Positions 27,317 to 37,139 of a stretch of DNA of 64,000 nt are shown here, in pieces. The stretch's first letter is position 1, and each line of letters begins with the position of its first letter. This DNA is from Clostridia bacterium (GTDB lineage: Bacteria > Bacillota > Clostridia > Christensenellales > Pumilibacteraceae). The stretch lies in assembly GCA_022791915.1 (NCBI GenBank), contig JAAWAB010000002.1, positions 124,001 to 188,000 on the forward strand, given 5' to 3'. The position numbers were made by a program, and so were the translations under genes. A model generated the notes under the pieces. That model saw nothing but the letters and a program-made list of their open reading frames with translations. It had not been told where the DNA came from and did no database searches.

Positions 27317-28153
27317 CTATTCTTCCGCCGCATTCGTTTGTTTTATGTCCGTTTCCGTGCTCTCATTCTGTGTTTGCGCCGTTTGCACGTTCTCTTTTTC
27401 TTTAACAAGCAACCGTTCTACGGCAAGTTCGGACGGATTGAAAATTCGCGGCACCCAACTGCTTTTGCCCAGTCCGCGACTGATTACCATGCTTTTTCCG
27501 TCCCGAGTGAATTTGCCGTCCGAATATTTGGGAAACAAGCCCTGATTGGGAGCATAAAATGCGCCGAAAAACGGAAGGCGCACGTGCCCGCCGTGCGTGT
27601 GTCCGCACAAACTCAAATCCACTCCCGCCGCAAGATACCGTTCAAACATCTCGGGACGGTGCGAAAGTAATATAGTATAGCGTATTCCTTCTTCTTCGAT
27701 TGCCGCGCACTGTCGGTTCAACTCGGCAACAAAATCGGTTTTTCCCTTCTCGAAAAAGGTAGGGTCGCACAGTCCCAACACCGCAATTTTATCGTCGCCG
27801 CGTGCGCAGACTTCGTATCGGTTATCGAGAACGCGCACCCCCGTATCGCGCAAAAAATCGGCAAACTGCGCATAGCAATCGAGCACTCGTTCGTGATTTC
27901 CCGAAACATAATACACGGGCGCCACCTGTACGGCGCCCATAGCAAACTTTTCCGCCGCCGCCGACTGATTTTCTATGTGAATCATATCGCCCGTAATCAC
28001 AATAATATCGGGTTTGACCGCCGCGACGCGTTCAATCAGTTCGTTGCCGAACTCGCGGTTGTGCAAATCGGAAACGTGCGCAATGGTAAACCCGTCGAAT
28101 GCGGGCGGCAATTTGTCCGAAATTATTTTATATTCCGTGGTAATCATCTTCAT
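27317..28153 (-). CDS. YkuE-like metallophosphoesterase
   Basis: GFTIAHVSDLHNREFG, VITGDMIH, YVSGNHER, LCGHTHGGHVRLP. Confidence 0.9.
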   Translation of the reverse strand: MKMITTEYKIISDKLPPAFDGFTIAHVSDLHNREFGNELIERVAAVKPDIIVITGDMIHIENQSAAAEKFAMGAVQVAPVYYVSGNHERVLDCYAQFADFLRDTGVRVLDNRYEVCARGDDKIAVLGLCDPTFFEKGKTDFVAELNRQCAAIEEEGIRYTILLSHRPEMFERYLAAGVDLSLCGHTHGGHVRLPFFGAFYAPNQGLFPKYSDGKFTRDGKSMVISRGLGKSSWVPRIFNPSELAVERLLVKEKENVQTAQTQNESTETDIKQTNAAEE

Positions 28154-28306
28154 ATTATACGCCCAAACGACAATCTCTATAACCCTTTATCGAAAAAACA
28201 AGCGACTGCCGACCGCTTAATCTTACCATATTCGGCAGTGATTTGTCTACAAAAAGCGAATAATCTTTTCTTTTACTCGACAAACTAACCGCAGGAGAAA
28301 CAAAAC

Positions 28307-29107
28307 ATGAAACAACGTGTCATATTGGTTATAGGAGCAAGCAGCGGAATCGGACTTGCCGCTGCGCAAAAGCTGACCGACGAAGGCAACGTAGTGTACT
28401 GCGGCGCGCGCACGGCATGCCCCGACGAACGTATTACGTCGATTATAATGGACGTAACAAAACCGCAGACCATTGCCGACGGCGTGGAGAAAATTCTCGA
28501 ACAGACGGGCAAAATCGAGCAGCTGGTATACAGTGCGGGATTTTCCATGGCGGCGCCCGTGGAGTGTGCGCAAGAAGACGACTACCGCTATCTGTATGAA
28601 GTAAATTTTTTCGGCGCGCTTGCGGCAGTTCGTGCGGTACTTCCGCACATGCGCTATCGGAAATACGGAAAAATCGTGCTGATCGGGTCTATCGGCGGCG
28701 TGTTGCCCATTGCATACGACGCTTTCTATTCTTCGAGCAAGGCGGCACTCATGATGCTCGGCAAAGAACTCAATCTCGAAGTCAATCCGTACGGAATTCG
28801 CGTAACCACCGTATTGCCGGGCGGTACCGCCACCCGTTTCACCTATAAACGGAAAGTTTATTCCGCCGACCGGGTGGGCGTATACTCTCCCGACCTCGAC
28901 AAATCGGTAGGAACGCTCGCCGGCATAGAGCAAGGCGGCATGGAAGCCGAAGAAGTTGCCGATACCATATGCAAAGCGCTTGCCGCGGATAACCCGCCCA
29001 CGGTCATCGCTTCGGGTATCAAAAACAAAGCGTACTACGTTTCGCAAAAAATCCTGCCCGACAAACTCACGCAATATCTCGTAGGCAATCAATATAATCT
29101 TTCTTGA
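28307..29107 (+). CDS. Short-chain dehydrogenase/reductase
   Basis: VIGASSGIGLAAAQKL; YSSSKAALMMLGKEL (YxxxK). Confidence 0.9.
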   Translation: MKQRVILVIGASSGIGLAAAQKLTDEGNVVYCGARTACPDERITSIIMDVTKPQTIADGVEKILEQTGKIEQLVYSAGFSMAAPVECAQEDDYRYLYEVNFFGALAAVRAVLPHMRYRKYGKIVLIGSIGGVLPIAYDAFYSSSKAALMMLGKELNLEVNPYGIRVTTVLPGGTATRFTYKRKVYSADRVGVYSPDLDKSVGTLAGIEQGGMEAEEVADTICKALAADNPPTVIASGIKNKAYYVSQKILPDKLTQYLVGNQYNLS

Positions 29108-29136
29108 TTTTCCGTACAGACATAGCATCGATTCCG

Positions 29137-29168
29137 AAAACGCCCTTTTCATTGCGGGCGTTTTCTAT
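29137..29168 (+). terminator. Rho-independent terminator after SDR
   Basis: AAAACGCCC-ttttcattgc-GGGCGTTTT followed by ctattttg. Confidence 0.7.
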
Positions 29169-29333
29169 TTTGCCGTAATTCGCATCACACAGTCCGCAAA
29201 AAAGCCGAAAAATCATGATGGAATTGCATGTTTTTGCTATACTTGTTTTAATATGGCAAATTTATTCAATATTGTGACAAATCGCGCTTATTTGCTAAAA
29301 ACTCCCCCTTCGGGATAAGGCACGGGATTTCTC

Positions 29334-29363
29334 TTGACAGACCTACGTCCCCAAACGTATAAT
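29334..29363 (+). promoter_or_regulatory. Putative sigma-A promoter of two-component operon (TTGACA-18-TATAAT)
   Basis: ttgaca gacctacgtccccaaacg tataat; the ORF-track start at 29334 lies in this -35 box. Confidence 0.6.
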
Positions 29364-29393
29364 ACCCGTATCGGCACTATGGGAGAACGATTT

Positions 29394-30005
29394 ATGAAAA
29401 AAATTCTGGTAATCGAAGACGACGACAGCATACGCGAAGAATTGTGCACGCTTTTAACCGCCAACGGCTACCGCATTACAGACGAACCGCCCTGCGACCT
29501 TGCGTTACTGGACGTCAATCTGCCCGACGAAAACGGATTCGAGCGTTGCCGCAAGCTACGCATGCAGTCGGCAGTCCCCGTGATTTTTCTTACCGCGCGC
29601 GATTCGGCGGAAGACGAGCTGCTGGGGTTCGGCGTAGGCGCCGACGACTACATACGAAAGCCGTACAATTCGTCCGTTTTGTTGGCGCGAATCGCCCGCC
29701 TTCTCAATCAGCGCGCGGCAACTTCCGTTACCGTACGCGGTCTTACGCTCGATTATACCGATATGACGGCGCGGTTCGGCGAAAAAAGCGTAGAACTCAC
29801 CAAAAACGAAACAAGAATTTTGCACTGCTTAATGCAAAAAGACTTGTGTACCAAAGAAAATATCTTTGAAGATTTATGGAACAACAGCCTGTATGTAGAC
29901 GAAAACACCTTATACGTAAATATTAACCGTTTGCGCGAAAAACTCAAAGATATCGGCGCGGCGGACTTTATCCGCACGGTGCGCGGCGTGGGGTATAGGC
30001 TATGA
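29394..30005 (+). CDS. OmpR/PhoB-family response regulator (BceR/GraR-like)
   Basis: MKKILVIEDDDSIREEL, LLDVNLPDENGFE, VIFLTARD, winged-helix C-terminus ending IRTVRGVGYRL. Confidence 0.92.
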   Translation: MKKILVIEDDDSIREELCTLLTANGYRITDEPPCDLALLDVNLPDENGFERCRKLRMQSAVPVIFLTARDSAEDELLGFGVGADDYIRKPYNSSVLLARIARLLNQRAATSVTVRGLTLDYTDMTARFGEKSVELTKNETRILHCLMQKDLCTKENIFEDLWNNSLYVDENTLYVNINRLREKLKDIGAADFIRTVRGVGYRL

Positions 30006-30958
30006 AGTGGCGCGATTATCTTTCGTCCAAAGCGATTGTTCTCTGCTTTTTCGGCATGTTCGCAATCGGATGGGGCGTTTTTGCCTATCTGGCAGGCGCA
30101 ACAACCCTGCTGTTGTGGTGCAGTGAAAGCGTTTTTGTGTGCACTGTTGCCGTGCGCTACACGCTCGGATATCTTTTCACTAATCGAAAACTGAAAAAAT
30201 TACATGCCGATATAGCGGGACTGGAAGAAAAATATCTGCTCGGCGAGCTAATCGAACTGCCGCGCGATGCCACCGAGCGCGAATACTATGAAATCATGCG
30301 CGAGGTTTCGCGCGCGGCAATCGGCGCGGCGGAAACCGCCAAACGCGAAAAAGAAGAGTATCTTGCCTCGGTGGAAAAGTGGATTCACGAAATCAAAACG
30401 CCGCTTACCGCCTGTTCGCTTATCTGCGATAACGGTTGCGACGAAACCAAATTGCGACGCGAACTCAAACGCGCCGATAATCTCACCGACACCATTTTGC
30501 AATACGCGCGCCTGCGCACGAGCGAAACCGACACGGCAATCTCTCGGGTATCCATTGCCGAAATTATCGATTCCGCAATTAAAAGCCAGCGCGAGATTCT
30601 GCTTGCGGCAAAGGTTTCGGTTTGCACCCAAGGTGATTTTACCGCGCACACCGACGGAAAAGCGGTAGAATTTGTCATCAGGCAATTTTTGATTAACTGC
30701 GCAAAATACTGTAAGGGCGGACAAGTTGCCTTTTCGGCGCAAAACGGCATTCTAACCGTTTCGGACAACGGACCGGGTATTGCGGCGCACGAATTGCCGC
30801 GTATTTTCGACCGCGGTTTCACGGGAGAAGCGGGCAAAAAAACAGGCACGGGCATGGGGCTGTACATTGTATCCGAAATCTGCAAGCGGCTGGATATTTC
30901 TCTTTCGGTATCGTCACAGCCAAGCGAAGGCACCGTTTTTACGTTAAGTTTTCCGTAA
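30002..30958 (+). CDS. Sensor histidine kinase (intramembrane-sensing, BceS/GraS-like)
   Basis: Two short N-terminal TMs, WIHEIKTPLTA H-box, VSDNGPGIAAHELPRIFDRGFTG, GTGMGLYIV. Confidence 0.88.
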   Translation: MKWRDYLSSKAIVLCFFGMFAIGWGVFAYLAGATTLLLWCSESVFVCTVAVRYTLGYLFTNRKLKKLHADIAGLEEKYLLGELIELPRDATEREYYEIMREVSRAAIGAAETAKREKEEYLASVEKWIHEIKTPLTACSLICDNGCDETKLRRELKRADNLTDTILQYARLRTSETDTAISRVSIAEIIDSAIKSQREILLAAKVSVCTQGDFTAHTDGKAVEFVIRQFLINCAKYCKGGQVAFSAQNGILTVSDNGPGIAAHELPRIFDRGFTGEAGKKTGTGMGLYIVSEICKRLDISLSVSSQPSEGTVFTLSFP

Positions 30959-31013
30959 ATTCGCCGCTTTTTAAGACCTTGCCTGCTCGAATCTTACCGA
31001 TTATTACGAAAAT

Positions 31014-31034
31014 GTAAGGCGCCCGTAAGGCGCC
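31014..31034 (+). promoter_or_regulatory. Direct repeat GTAAGGCGCC-c-GTAAGGCGCC (11-bp phasing), candidate response-regulator site
   Basis: aatGTAAGGCGCCcGTAAGGCGCCgttagac immediately upstream of the ABC transporter genes. Confidence 0.5.
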
Positions 31035-31118
31035 GTTAGACAAAAATCAACACACTTGTGCTATCCTTTTCGTAACAACGGAAAAGGAGGTTGCCGCACA
31101 GGCGGCAAACAAAAAAAC

Positions 31119-31883
31119 ATGCAAACCATTTTGCGCGTAAAAAACGTAACCAAACACTACGGCGGCGGCTCGGTCGTCACCAAAGCGCTCGACGGCATTT
31201 CGTTGGATATCTGCGAGAAAGAATTTGTTGCCGTTATGGGCGCTTCCGGCTCGGGAAAAAGCTCGCTCTTAAACGTGATTGCCACAATCGACCGCGTCAG
31301 TTCGGGCGAAATCCTGCTTGACGGGCAAAACCTGTGCGAAATGCGAGAAAACGAACTTTCGGCATTCCGCCGCGATAAACTGGGCTTTGTGTTTCAAGAC
31401 TACAATCTGCTTGACACGCTCACCATAGGCGAAAATATCGTGCTCCCGCTCAATCTGCAACGCAAGTCCGTAGAAGAAACGGAACGGAAACTGCACAATG
31501 TGGCAACCGAATTGGGTATTGCCGACCAACTGCACAAATTTCCCAACGAACTTTCGGGCGGACAGCGGCAACGTGCCGCGTGCGCGCGCGCAATCATTAC
31601 TTCCCCCTCTCTCGTACTTGCCGACGAACCCACGGGCGCGCTCGACAGCAAAAATTCCAAACTCCTGCTCAAAACCTTCCAACTGATGAACGAAGCGTTG
31701 GGCACCACCATTTTAATGGTGACGCACGACGCCGTGGTGGGAAGCTACGCGAGTCGCGTGTTGTTTCTCAAAGACGGAAAAATATGGAGCGAACTGATAC
31801 GCGGCGAACGCACAGGCAAACAGATGTATAACGAAATCCTGTCGGTCACTGCGGCGCTGGGAGGTGACGCAGATGTTCGCTAA
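31119..31883 (+). CDS. ABC transporter ATP-binding protein (BceA-like)
   Basis: MGASGSGKSSLLNVI Walker A; LSGGQRQRAACARAI signature; LVLADEPTGALDS Walker B; start trimmed to MQTILRVKNV. Confidence 0.95.
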   Translation: MQTILRVKNVTKHYGGGSVVTKALDGISLDICEKEFVAVMGASGSGKSSLLNVIATIDRVSSGEILLDGQNLCEMRENELSAFRRDKLGFVFQDYNLLDTLTIGENIVLPLNLQRKSVEETERKLHNVATELGIADQLHKFPNELSGGQRQRAACARAIITSPSLVLADEPTGALDSKNSKLLLKTFQLMNEALGTTILMVTHDAVVGSYASRVLFLKDGKIWSELIRGERTGKQMYNEILSVTAALGGDADVR

Positions 31884-33819
31884 ACTTGCCATTCGGAACG
31901 TACGACGGCAAATCGGCAATTATCTCATCTATTTTATCACCGTATCGCTTACCGTTGCGCTGATGTTTGCCGTAAACAACGCACTGTTCAACCAACAGGT
32001 TCTTGCAATAGCAAACGCCATGAGCGAATTTCAGGCGGGATTGATTGCCATTACCGTGCTCGTTTCTTTGATTGTCGCATTCGTACTCGGCTATGCCACG
32101 TCTTTCATGCTCAAATTACGCAAACGCGAATTCGGCACCTATCTCATTTTGGGCATGACGCGCCGCAATATTCTGCGCATTTTCATACTCGAAACGTGTT
32201 TTCTCATGTTTGCTGCGCTCGGCACGGGCATTGTTCTCGGATTAGGCGTTTCGCAAGGGTTAACGGCGATTATCGCCAATTTAATGGAAACGGAGTTTTC
32301 CTTCGGTTCTTATTCTTTGAAAGGGTGCCTTCTCACCGTAGGGCTTGTAACGGGATTATTTCTGCTTTCATCGGGCACGTCGGCGCTGTATCTGTCACGA
32401 GTGCGTATTTACAATCTGTTGCACGTACACAAAAAATCGGACAAACAGATAAAATATCCGTTGCTTTGGCTGATACTTGCGGCGATATCGCTTGCGGGTA
32501 TCGTGTGCGCCTGTATTCTGTTTGCTCACACCATAGGCGATATGTCGGATAACGCAGGGTTTATTCTCTTTATAACGCTTGTTCTTCTTGCCGTATCGAT
32601 TGTTCTGTTTCATGTAAGCATTGCCAAAAGTGTAGTGAATTTACTGCTCAAAAGCAACCGTATCAAAAATCACGGCACAAATGCGTTTACGCTCCGTCGC
32701 CTTTCGGCGCAAATGAACGCCAACGCATTGCTTGCGGGCGCTCTGTCTTTTCTGCTTTCGTTTGCCGTAATCGGCGCCAACGTGTCGTTCACGCAACAGC
32801 AGAGCAACCGTGAACGACTCGACCGCGAGTACCCGTTCGATATCCGTGCCGAATATGCGGCGGACACAACCCACCCCATTTCGTTCGATGAGGCGGAAAC
32901 TCTCATCAATACGTATGTGTCCGTAAAAAACAGACTCGATTATAATATTTACACGAACGGAAGTTCCTATCTGCACGGATTCACTCCCTGGTCGGGCGAA
33001 GGTTATGAATTGCTCAAAGACTCATTTATATCGCAAAGCGATTTCAACCGCTTATACGGCAGTATCGGAATCGGCTCCGTAGATACAAAAAACGGCTTTT
33101 TTATCGCATACGACCGTGACCGGGTAGAGAATTGTGATTTTTCGTCAGCCGTGCTCCGCTCTGGCGAAGAAACGTTTCCGTTCCACGGGTATATTCCAAA
33201 CTGCCCCAACATCGGGCAACGGTTCTTTCTTGCGATAGTACCCGACCGTTTCGTCGCAGGGCTCCCCGTTCTCGACTACGGCATAGCGTTCCGATTGGAC
33301 GATAAACGATACAATGCCAACGCATTACGTACCGACTTATCATACACCGTTCAAGCGGGGCAATATACCATAGAGCGTTGTGATTTTAATATACGCGAAT
33401 ATCACCGCCTGCAATTCAATGCGTCCAACGCCGTGTTCGTAGTATCTGCACTCTATATCGCCACCGTATTCGTATTTCTGGCAATGGCAATCCTTGCACT
33501 CAAAACATTATCGGGAATATCGGACGACAAAAAACACTACGACGTACTCTTCCGATTGGGCGCAAATAAGCAAGAACAAAACAACACTCTTTTCAAGCAG
33601 ATTTTCTTCTTTTTCTTCCTGCCGTTCGCATTGCCCATTCTGTTGAGTATTCCCACGGGAATCATTTGTCGAAAAATCCTTGCTTTCTCGGGTTTTGCGC
33701 AAACCGCTTTACGTATTCCGATTGTTACAACGGTTATTGCTCTCATTATCACGGCGGTATATGCTCTGTATTTCACTGCCACGTATCTGATTGCCAAACG
33801 TAACGTCATCAAACCGTAA
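31873..33819 (+). CDS. FtsX-like ABC transporter permease (BceB-like)
   Basis: Polytopic with large extracytoplasmic segment; overlaps the ATPase gene; RBS gggagg before ATG 31873. Confidence 0.85.
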   Translation: MFAKLAIRNVRRQIGNYLIYFITVSLTVALMFAVNNALFNQQVLAIANAMSEFQAGLIAITVLVSLIVAFVLGYATSFMLKLRKREFGTYLILGMTRRNILRIFILETCFLMFAALGTGIVLGLGVSQGLTAIIANLMETEFSFGSYSLKGCLLTVGLVTGLFLLSSGTSALYLSRVRIYNLLHVHKKSDKQIKYPLLWLILAAISLAGIVCACILFAHTIGDMSDNAGFILFITLVLLAVSIVLFHVSIAKSVVNLLLKSNRIKNHGTNAFTLRRLSAQMNANALLAGALSFLLSFAVIGANVSFTQQQSNRERLDREYPFDIRAEYAADTTHPISFDEAETLINTYVSVKNRLDYNIYTNGSSYLHGFTPWSGEGYELLKDSFISQSDFNRLYGSIGIGSVDTKNGFFIAYDRDRVENCDFSSAVLRSGEETFPFHGYIPNCPNIGQRFFLAIVPDRFVAGLPVLDYGIAFRLDDKRYNANALRTDLSYTVQAGQYTIERCDFNIREYHRLQFNASNAVFVVSALYIATVFVFLAMAILALKTLSGISDDKKHYDVLFRLGANKQEQNNTLFKQIFFFFFLPFALPILLSIPTGIICRKILAFSGFAQTALRIPIVTTVIALIITAVYALYFTATYLIAKRNVIKP

Positions 33820-33836
33820 ACCGTTCCTATAACTCC

Positions 33837-33868
33837 AAAACCCGATAAGAAATTCTTATTGGGTTTTT
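33837..33868 (+). terminator. Rho-independent terminator after Bce-like permease
   Basis: AAAACCCGATAAGA-aat-TCTTATTGGGTTTTT. Confidence 0.75.
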
Positions 33869-33870
33869 CC

Positions 33871-33899
33871 TTGAAAAATAACGCAGACTGTGCTATACT
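33871..33899 (+). promoter_or_regulatory. Putative sigma-A promoter (TTGAAA-17-TATACT)
   Basis: ttgaaa aataacgcagactgtgc tatact, directly after the preceding terminator. Confidence 0.5.
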
Positions 33900-34049
33900 G
33901 AACAAGAAAGTTTGCAGTACAACCGACATCAAATGGGAGAATCATAATGATAGATATAACAAATCAGACACACTTGTTTGCGAAGAAATCGATCAACTTT
34001 CCGCCATTCTTTTTGATTGGACAAAAAAACTTTTAACGGAGTACAAAAT

Positions 34050-34646
34050 ATGAAAAAAATTCTTTACATGTTGTTACCGCAATGGGCGGATTGGGAATTT
34101 GCCTATCTTTCGTCCGCCGTATCCATGTTGGGGAACGGAAAATTTGAAAACAAAATCCTATCCCTTTCCGCCGAACCCGTCGTTTCCATAGGCGGTGCGC
34201 GGTGCTTGCCCGACTATACCATAGAAACGGCGCCGCATAACTATGACGCGCTCATTCTGATCGGCGGATTATCCTGGCATAACGAAAACGCCCAAACAAT
34301 AAAGCCGTTGATTGACGCCTGCATACAAAACAGCAAAGTATTAGGCGCCGTTTGCGATGCCTGTCGGTTTCTGGCGTCGGTGGGCGCGCTGAATCATGCC
34401 AAACACACGGCAAACGATTTTACCGAACTGACACAATACTCTGCCTACACGAACGCGCCGAATTTTATACATAAACAAGCGGTTTCGGACAATAAAATCA
34501 TTACCGCCAACGGAACAGCCGCACTCGAATTCGCACAAGAAGTATTGCGCGCGCTGTCGGTAGCAAGCGAGCCGCAAATCAAAGGTTGGTACGATTTTCA
34601 TAAACTCGGCTTTTATACCGCCCCTATGCCGCAAAACAACAAGTAA
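34050..34646 (+). CDS. DJ-1/PfpI family protein (type 1 glutamine amidotransferase-like)
   Basis: MKKILYMLLPQWADWEFAYLSSA; DALILIGGLSWH; VLGAVCDACRFLASVGAL nucleophile region. Confidence 0.85.
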   Translation: MKKILYMLLPQWADWEFAYLSSAVSMLGNGKFENKILSLSAEPVVSIGGARCLPDYTIETAPHNYDALILIGGLSWHNENAQTIKPLIDACIQNSKVLGAVCDACRFLASVGALNHAKHTANDFTELTQYSAYTNAPNFIHKQAVSDNKIITANGTAALEFAQEVLRALSVASEPQIKGWYDFHKLGFYTAPMPQNNK

Positions 34647-34650
34647 AACG

Positions 34651-34688
34651 AAAAGCCGCCGTTTCTTTCAACGGCGGTTTTCTTTTTA
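34651..34688 (+). terminator. Rho-independent terminator
   Basis: aaaagCCGCCGTT-tctttc-AACGGCGGttttcttttt. Confidence 0.8.
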
Positions 34689-34720
34689 TGGTATTTATAA
34701 GTAATACTAATAATTTTCGC

Positions 34721-35239
34721 TTACATGGCGGGTCCCGTCTGCGACGGCACATATACACGAGCGGCAAGCTCCTGATTGAGCGCATAAAGTCCCTTTGCGT
34801 CTTTTCCGAACAATGCCATTTTACGCAAGAGATCTTCGGCATTTTTTTCTTCTTCCCCTTGCTCTTTTATAAACCAATCCAAAAATTGCATGGTCTTAAA
34901 ATCTTTGAGCGCAAACGCTTCGGCATATATATCGTTTATCAACGACGTTACGTATTGTTCGTGCGCGTATCCCGCATCGAGCGGCGCCGTCGTATCCGAA
35001 AACGTTTTATCGGGTTTATCCAACGCATTAAACCGCACCGCAATTCCGTTGTCAATCAAGTAGCGACGCATCATCATTGCGTGGTCACGTTCTTCCTGTG
35101 CCTGAATTTCATACCAGTGCGCAAAACCGTCTAACCCTTCGGCAGCGTAATAGTTCGCAAAATCCAAATACAAATATGCAGAATAGAATTCTTTGTTCAC
35201 CTGTTCGTTAATTTTCTCCGCAATTTTTTTGTTTAACAT
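34721..35239 (-). CDS. Ferritin
   Basis: INEQVNKEFYSAYLYLDFANYYAAEGLDGFAHWYEIQAQEERDHAMMM; FLDWFIKEQGEEEKNAEDLL. Confidence 0.95.
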   Translation of the reverse strand: MLNKKIAEKINEQVNKEFYSAYLYLDFANYYAAEGLDGFAHWYEIQAQEERDHAMMMRRYLIDNGIAVRFNALDKPDKTFSDTTAPLDAGYAHEQYVTSLINDIYAEAFALKDFKTMQFLDWFIKEQGEEEKNAEDLLRKMALFGKDAKGLYALNQELAARVYVPSQTGPAM

Positions 35240-35459
35240 GATAGAACATCTCCTGTTTTGTTATCGCCTATATTATAGTCGTATTACGCCAAAAAAGCAA
35301 TCAAATAGGCTTGTTTTTTCCAATTTCTTCAATAAGGTTTTTACTCCGTTTTACTTCTTGTGCTCGCTTCTGTTTTTTCATTTATTCGGATTCTTTCTAT
35401 ACGTACGCTTTATCCCCAATCATAAAAGGTACGTTACGTTCTGCTATTATTTATATCTA

Positions 35460-35475
35460 GTTATATTATAATAAC
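35460..35475. repeat. Palindromic box GTTAT-N6-ATAAC (copy 1)
   Basis: GTTATATTATAATAAC; other copies at 37440-37455 and 37948-37963. Confidence 0.5.
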
Positions 35476-35512
35476 TATATATAAAAGAAAATTGATATTC
35501 TCTTTTAATCTG

Positions 35513-35541
35513 TTGACCGCAAAACGGAAATGTAGTATAAT
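35513..35541 (+). promoter_or_regulatory. Putative sigma-A promoter of parB (TTGACC-17-TATAAT)
   Basis: ttgacc gcaaaacggaaatgtag tataat, RBS aaggag before ATG 35572. Confidence 0.65.
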
Positions 35542-35571
35542 AAACATATCGACAAACAAGGAGAAAAACCT

Positions 35572-36483
35572 ATGGCTATCAAAAAGGGCGGCTTGGGCCG
35601 TGGATTAAGTGCGCTACTATCGGGCGCCGAAGAAGAGTATGAAAATTCTTTGGATACGCAAGGGACTGCCGAAAAATCGGAAGCAGACGGCGTTCCTACC
35701 GAAATTTCATTGAACATAATTGACCCGAATGTCAATCAACCGCGAAAGACGTTTGATGAAACTGCTATGAATGAGCTTGCCAATTCCATTCGGATACACG
35801 GCGTAATCTCCCCTATCATTTTGGTTCCTAACGGCGACCGTTATATGATTATTGCAGGCGAACGTAGATTCCGTGCCGCAAAAAAAGCGGGACTCATGAC
35901 GATTCCCGCAATCGTTCGCCATTACACACAACAGCAAGTAAAAGAAATCTCGTTGATAGAAAACTTGCAGCGAGAAGACCTCAATCCGATTGAAACGGCA
36001 AACGCGATTAAGCAACTTATGGAAGAGTATAAATATACGCAAGAAGAAGTTGCCGACCGTATCGGAAAGAGCCGCCCCGCCATAGCAAACACGTTGCGAT
36101 TATTAACACTTTCCCAGCCGGTAATCGATTTAGTTGCGGAAGGACGTTTAAGTCCCGGACATGCGAGATGTTTGGTAGTTGTAGAGGATGCCGAAGCACA
36201 ACTCACGCTTGCAAAAAACGGTATCGACAATAAAGTTTCCGTTCGAGAATTTGAAAAAATGGTAAAAGCGTTTCTTACTCCCAAAGTAGAAAAGCCCAAA
36301 CAAGAACAAAGCATCGAGCTGAAAGACCTAATCGCCCGCATGCAACGCACGTTCTCTACAAAAGTTTCGGCTTTGGGAAACGACCGCCGCGGACGAATTT
36401 ATATTGACTATTACAATCGGGACGATTTAGACCGCATTGTAGAACTGATTGAAGTTTTGGAAAAGAATAAAAAGGAAGACTGA
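35572..36483 (+). CDS. parB: Chromosome-partitioning CTPase ParB/Spo0J
   Basis: GLGRGLSALL; NQPRKTFDETAMNELANSIRIHGVISPI; AGERRFRAAKKAGL; ENLQREDLNPIE; HTH QEEVADRIGKSRPAIANTLRLL; LSPGHARCL. Confidence 0.95.
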   Translation: MAIKKGGLGRGLSALLSGAEEEYENSLDTQGTAEKSEADGVPTEISLNIIDPNVNQPRKTFDETAMNELANSIRIHGVISPIILVPNGDRYMIIAGERRFRAAKKAGLMTIPAIVRHYTQQQVKEISLIENLQREDLNPIETANAIKQLMEEYKYTQEEVADRIGKSRPAIANTLRLLTLSQPVIDLVAEGRLSPGHARCLVVVEDAEAQLTLAKNGIDNKVSVREFEKMVKAFLTPKVEKPKQEQSIELKDLIARMQRTFSTKVSALGNDRRGRIYIDYYNRDDLDRIVELIEVLEKNKKED

Positions 36484-36500
36484 TTTCAATCCCCATACGC

Positions 36501-36541
36501 ATAAAAAATGTTCCACGTGTAACAACATGGAACATTTTTTA
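36501..36541 (+). terminator. 13-bp AT-rich hairpin after parB containing a parS-like 16-mer
   Basis: AAAAAATGTTCCA-cgtgtaacaaca-TGGAACATTTTTT; includes TGTTCCACGTGTAACA (36509-36524). Confidence 0.55.
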
Positions 36542-36826
36542 TTTGCTTTGAACATTTTGTGTTTGCTTTTGTATTTCCCGATACCTATCAATGCTATTTG
36601 TTTTTAACTTTATACGTATTTGATAAAAAATAGGGGATTCCCTGCTTATCTTAAACGGCATTTCTTTCCGGAGCCATATACTTCATTGCCTATTTGATTT
36701 TTGCTTTCATCTATCCGGATACAGTATTTACTATATTTATGTACTGAAAAACATACGAATTTGTTCTAAAAAGGGGTTGCGCATACCAAAATAGGAAGAT
36801 TTTATTTCAATCTTGACAAAGTAAAA

Positions 36827-36871
36827 TGTTTCACGTTAAACATGTGAAACATGCCAAATTTTCGTGAAACA
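36827..36871 (+). promoter_or_regulatory. parS-like cluster
   Basis: TGTTTCACGTTAAACA (one mismatch to TGTTTCACGTGAAACA) followed by TGTGAAACA and CGTGAAACA half-sites. Confidence 0.6.
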
Positions 36872-37139
36872 TTTTTCTCATTACAAAAAGGTAAATGAAT
36901 GAAATAAATAAATGTATGCTTTCACAAATTATTTATGAAGGCTCCATAAAGAAAAGTTCTAAAATTTGCTATGGACTGCTCTTTTATTCGTAAACATGTT
37001 TTTTCTTGGACTCACTCTTTTATTCGCGTAAAAAATATTTTCTGTTCGGTTGTAAACTTTTAATGCTATACTGTATTTTTGAAACAAACAACAAAAAAAT
37101 AGATATTCTTTATGAACGTTGAAACTTTACAAATTTTTT

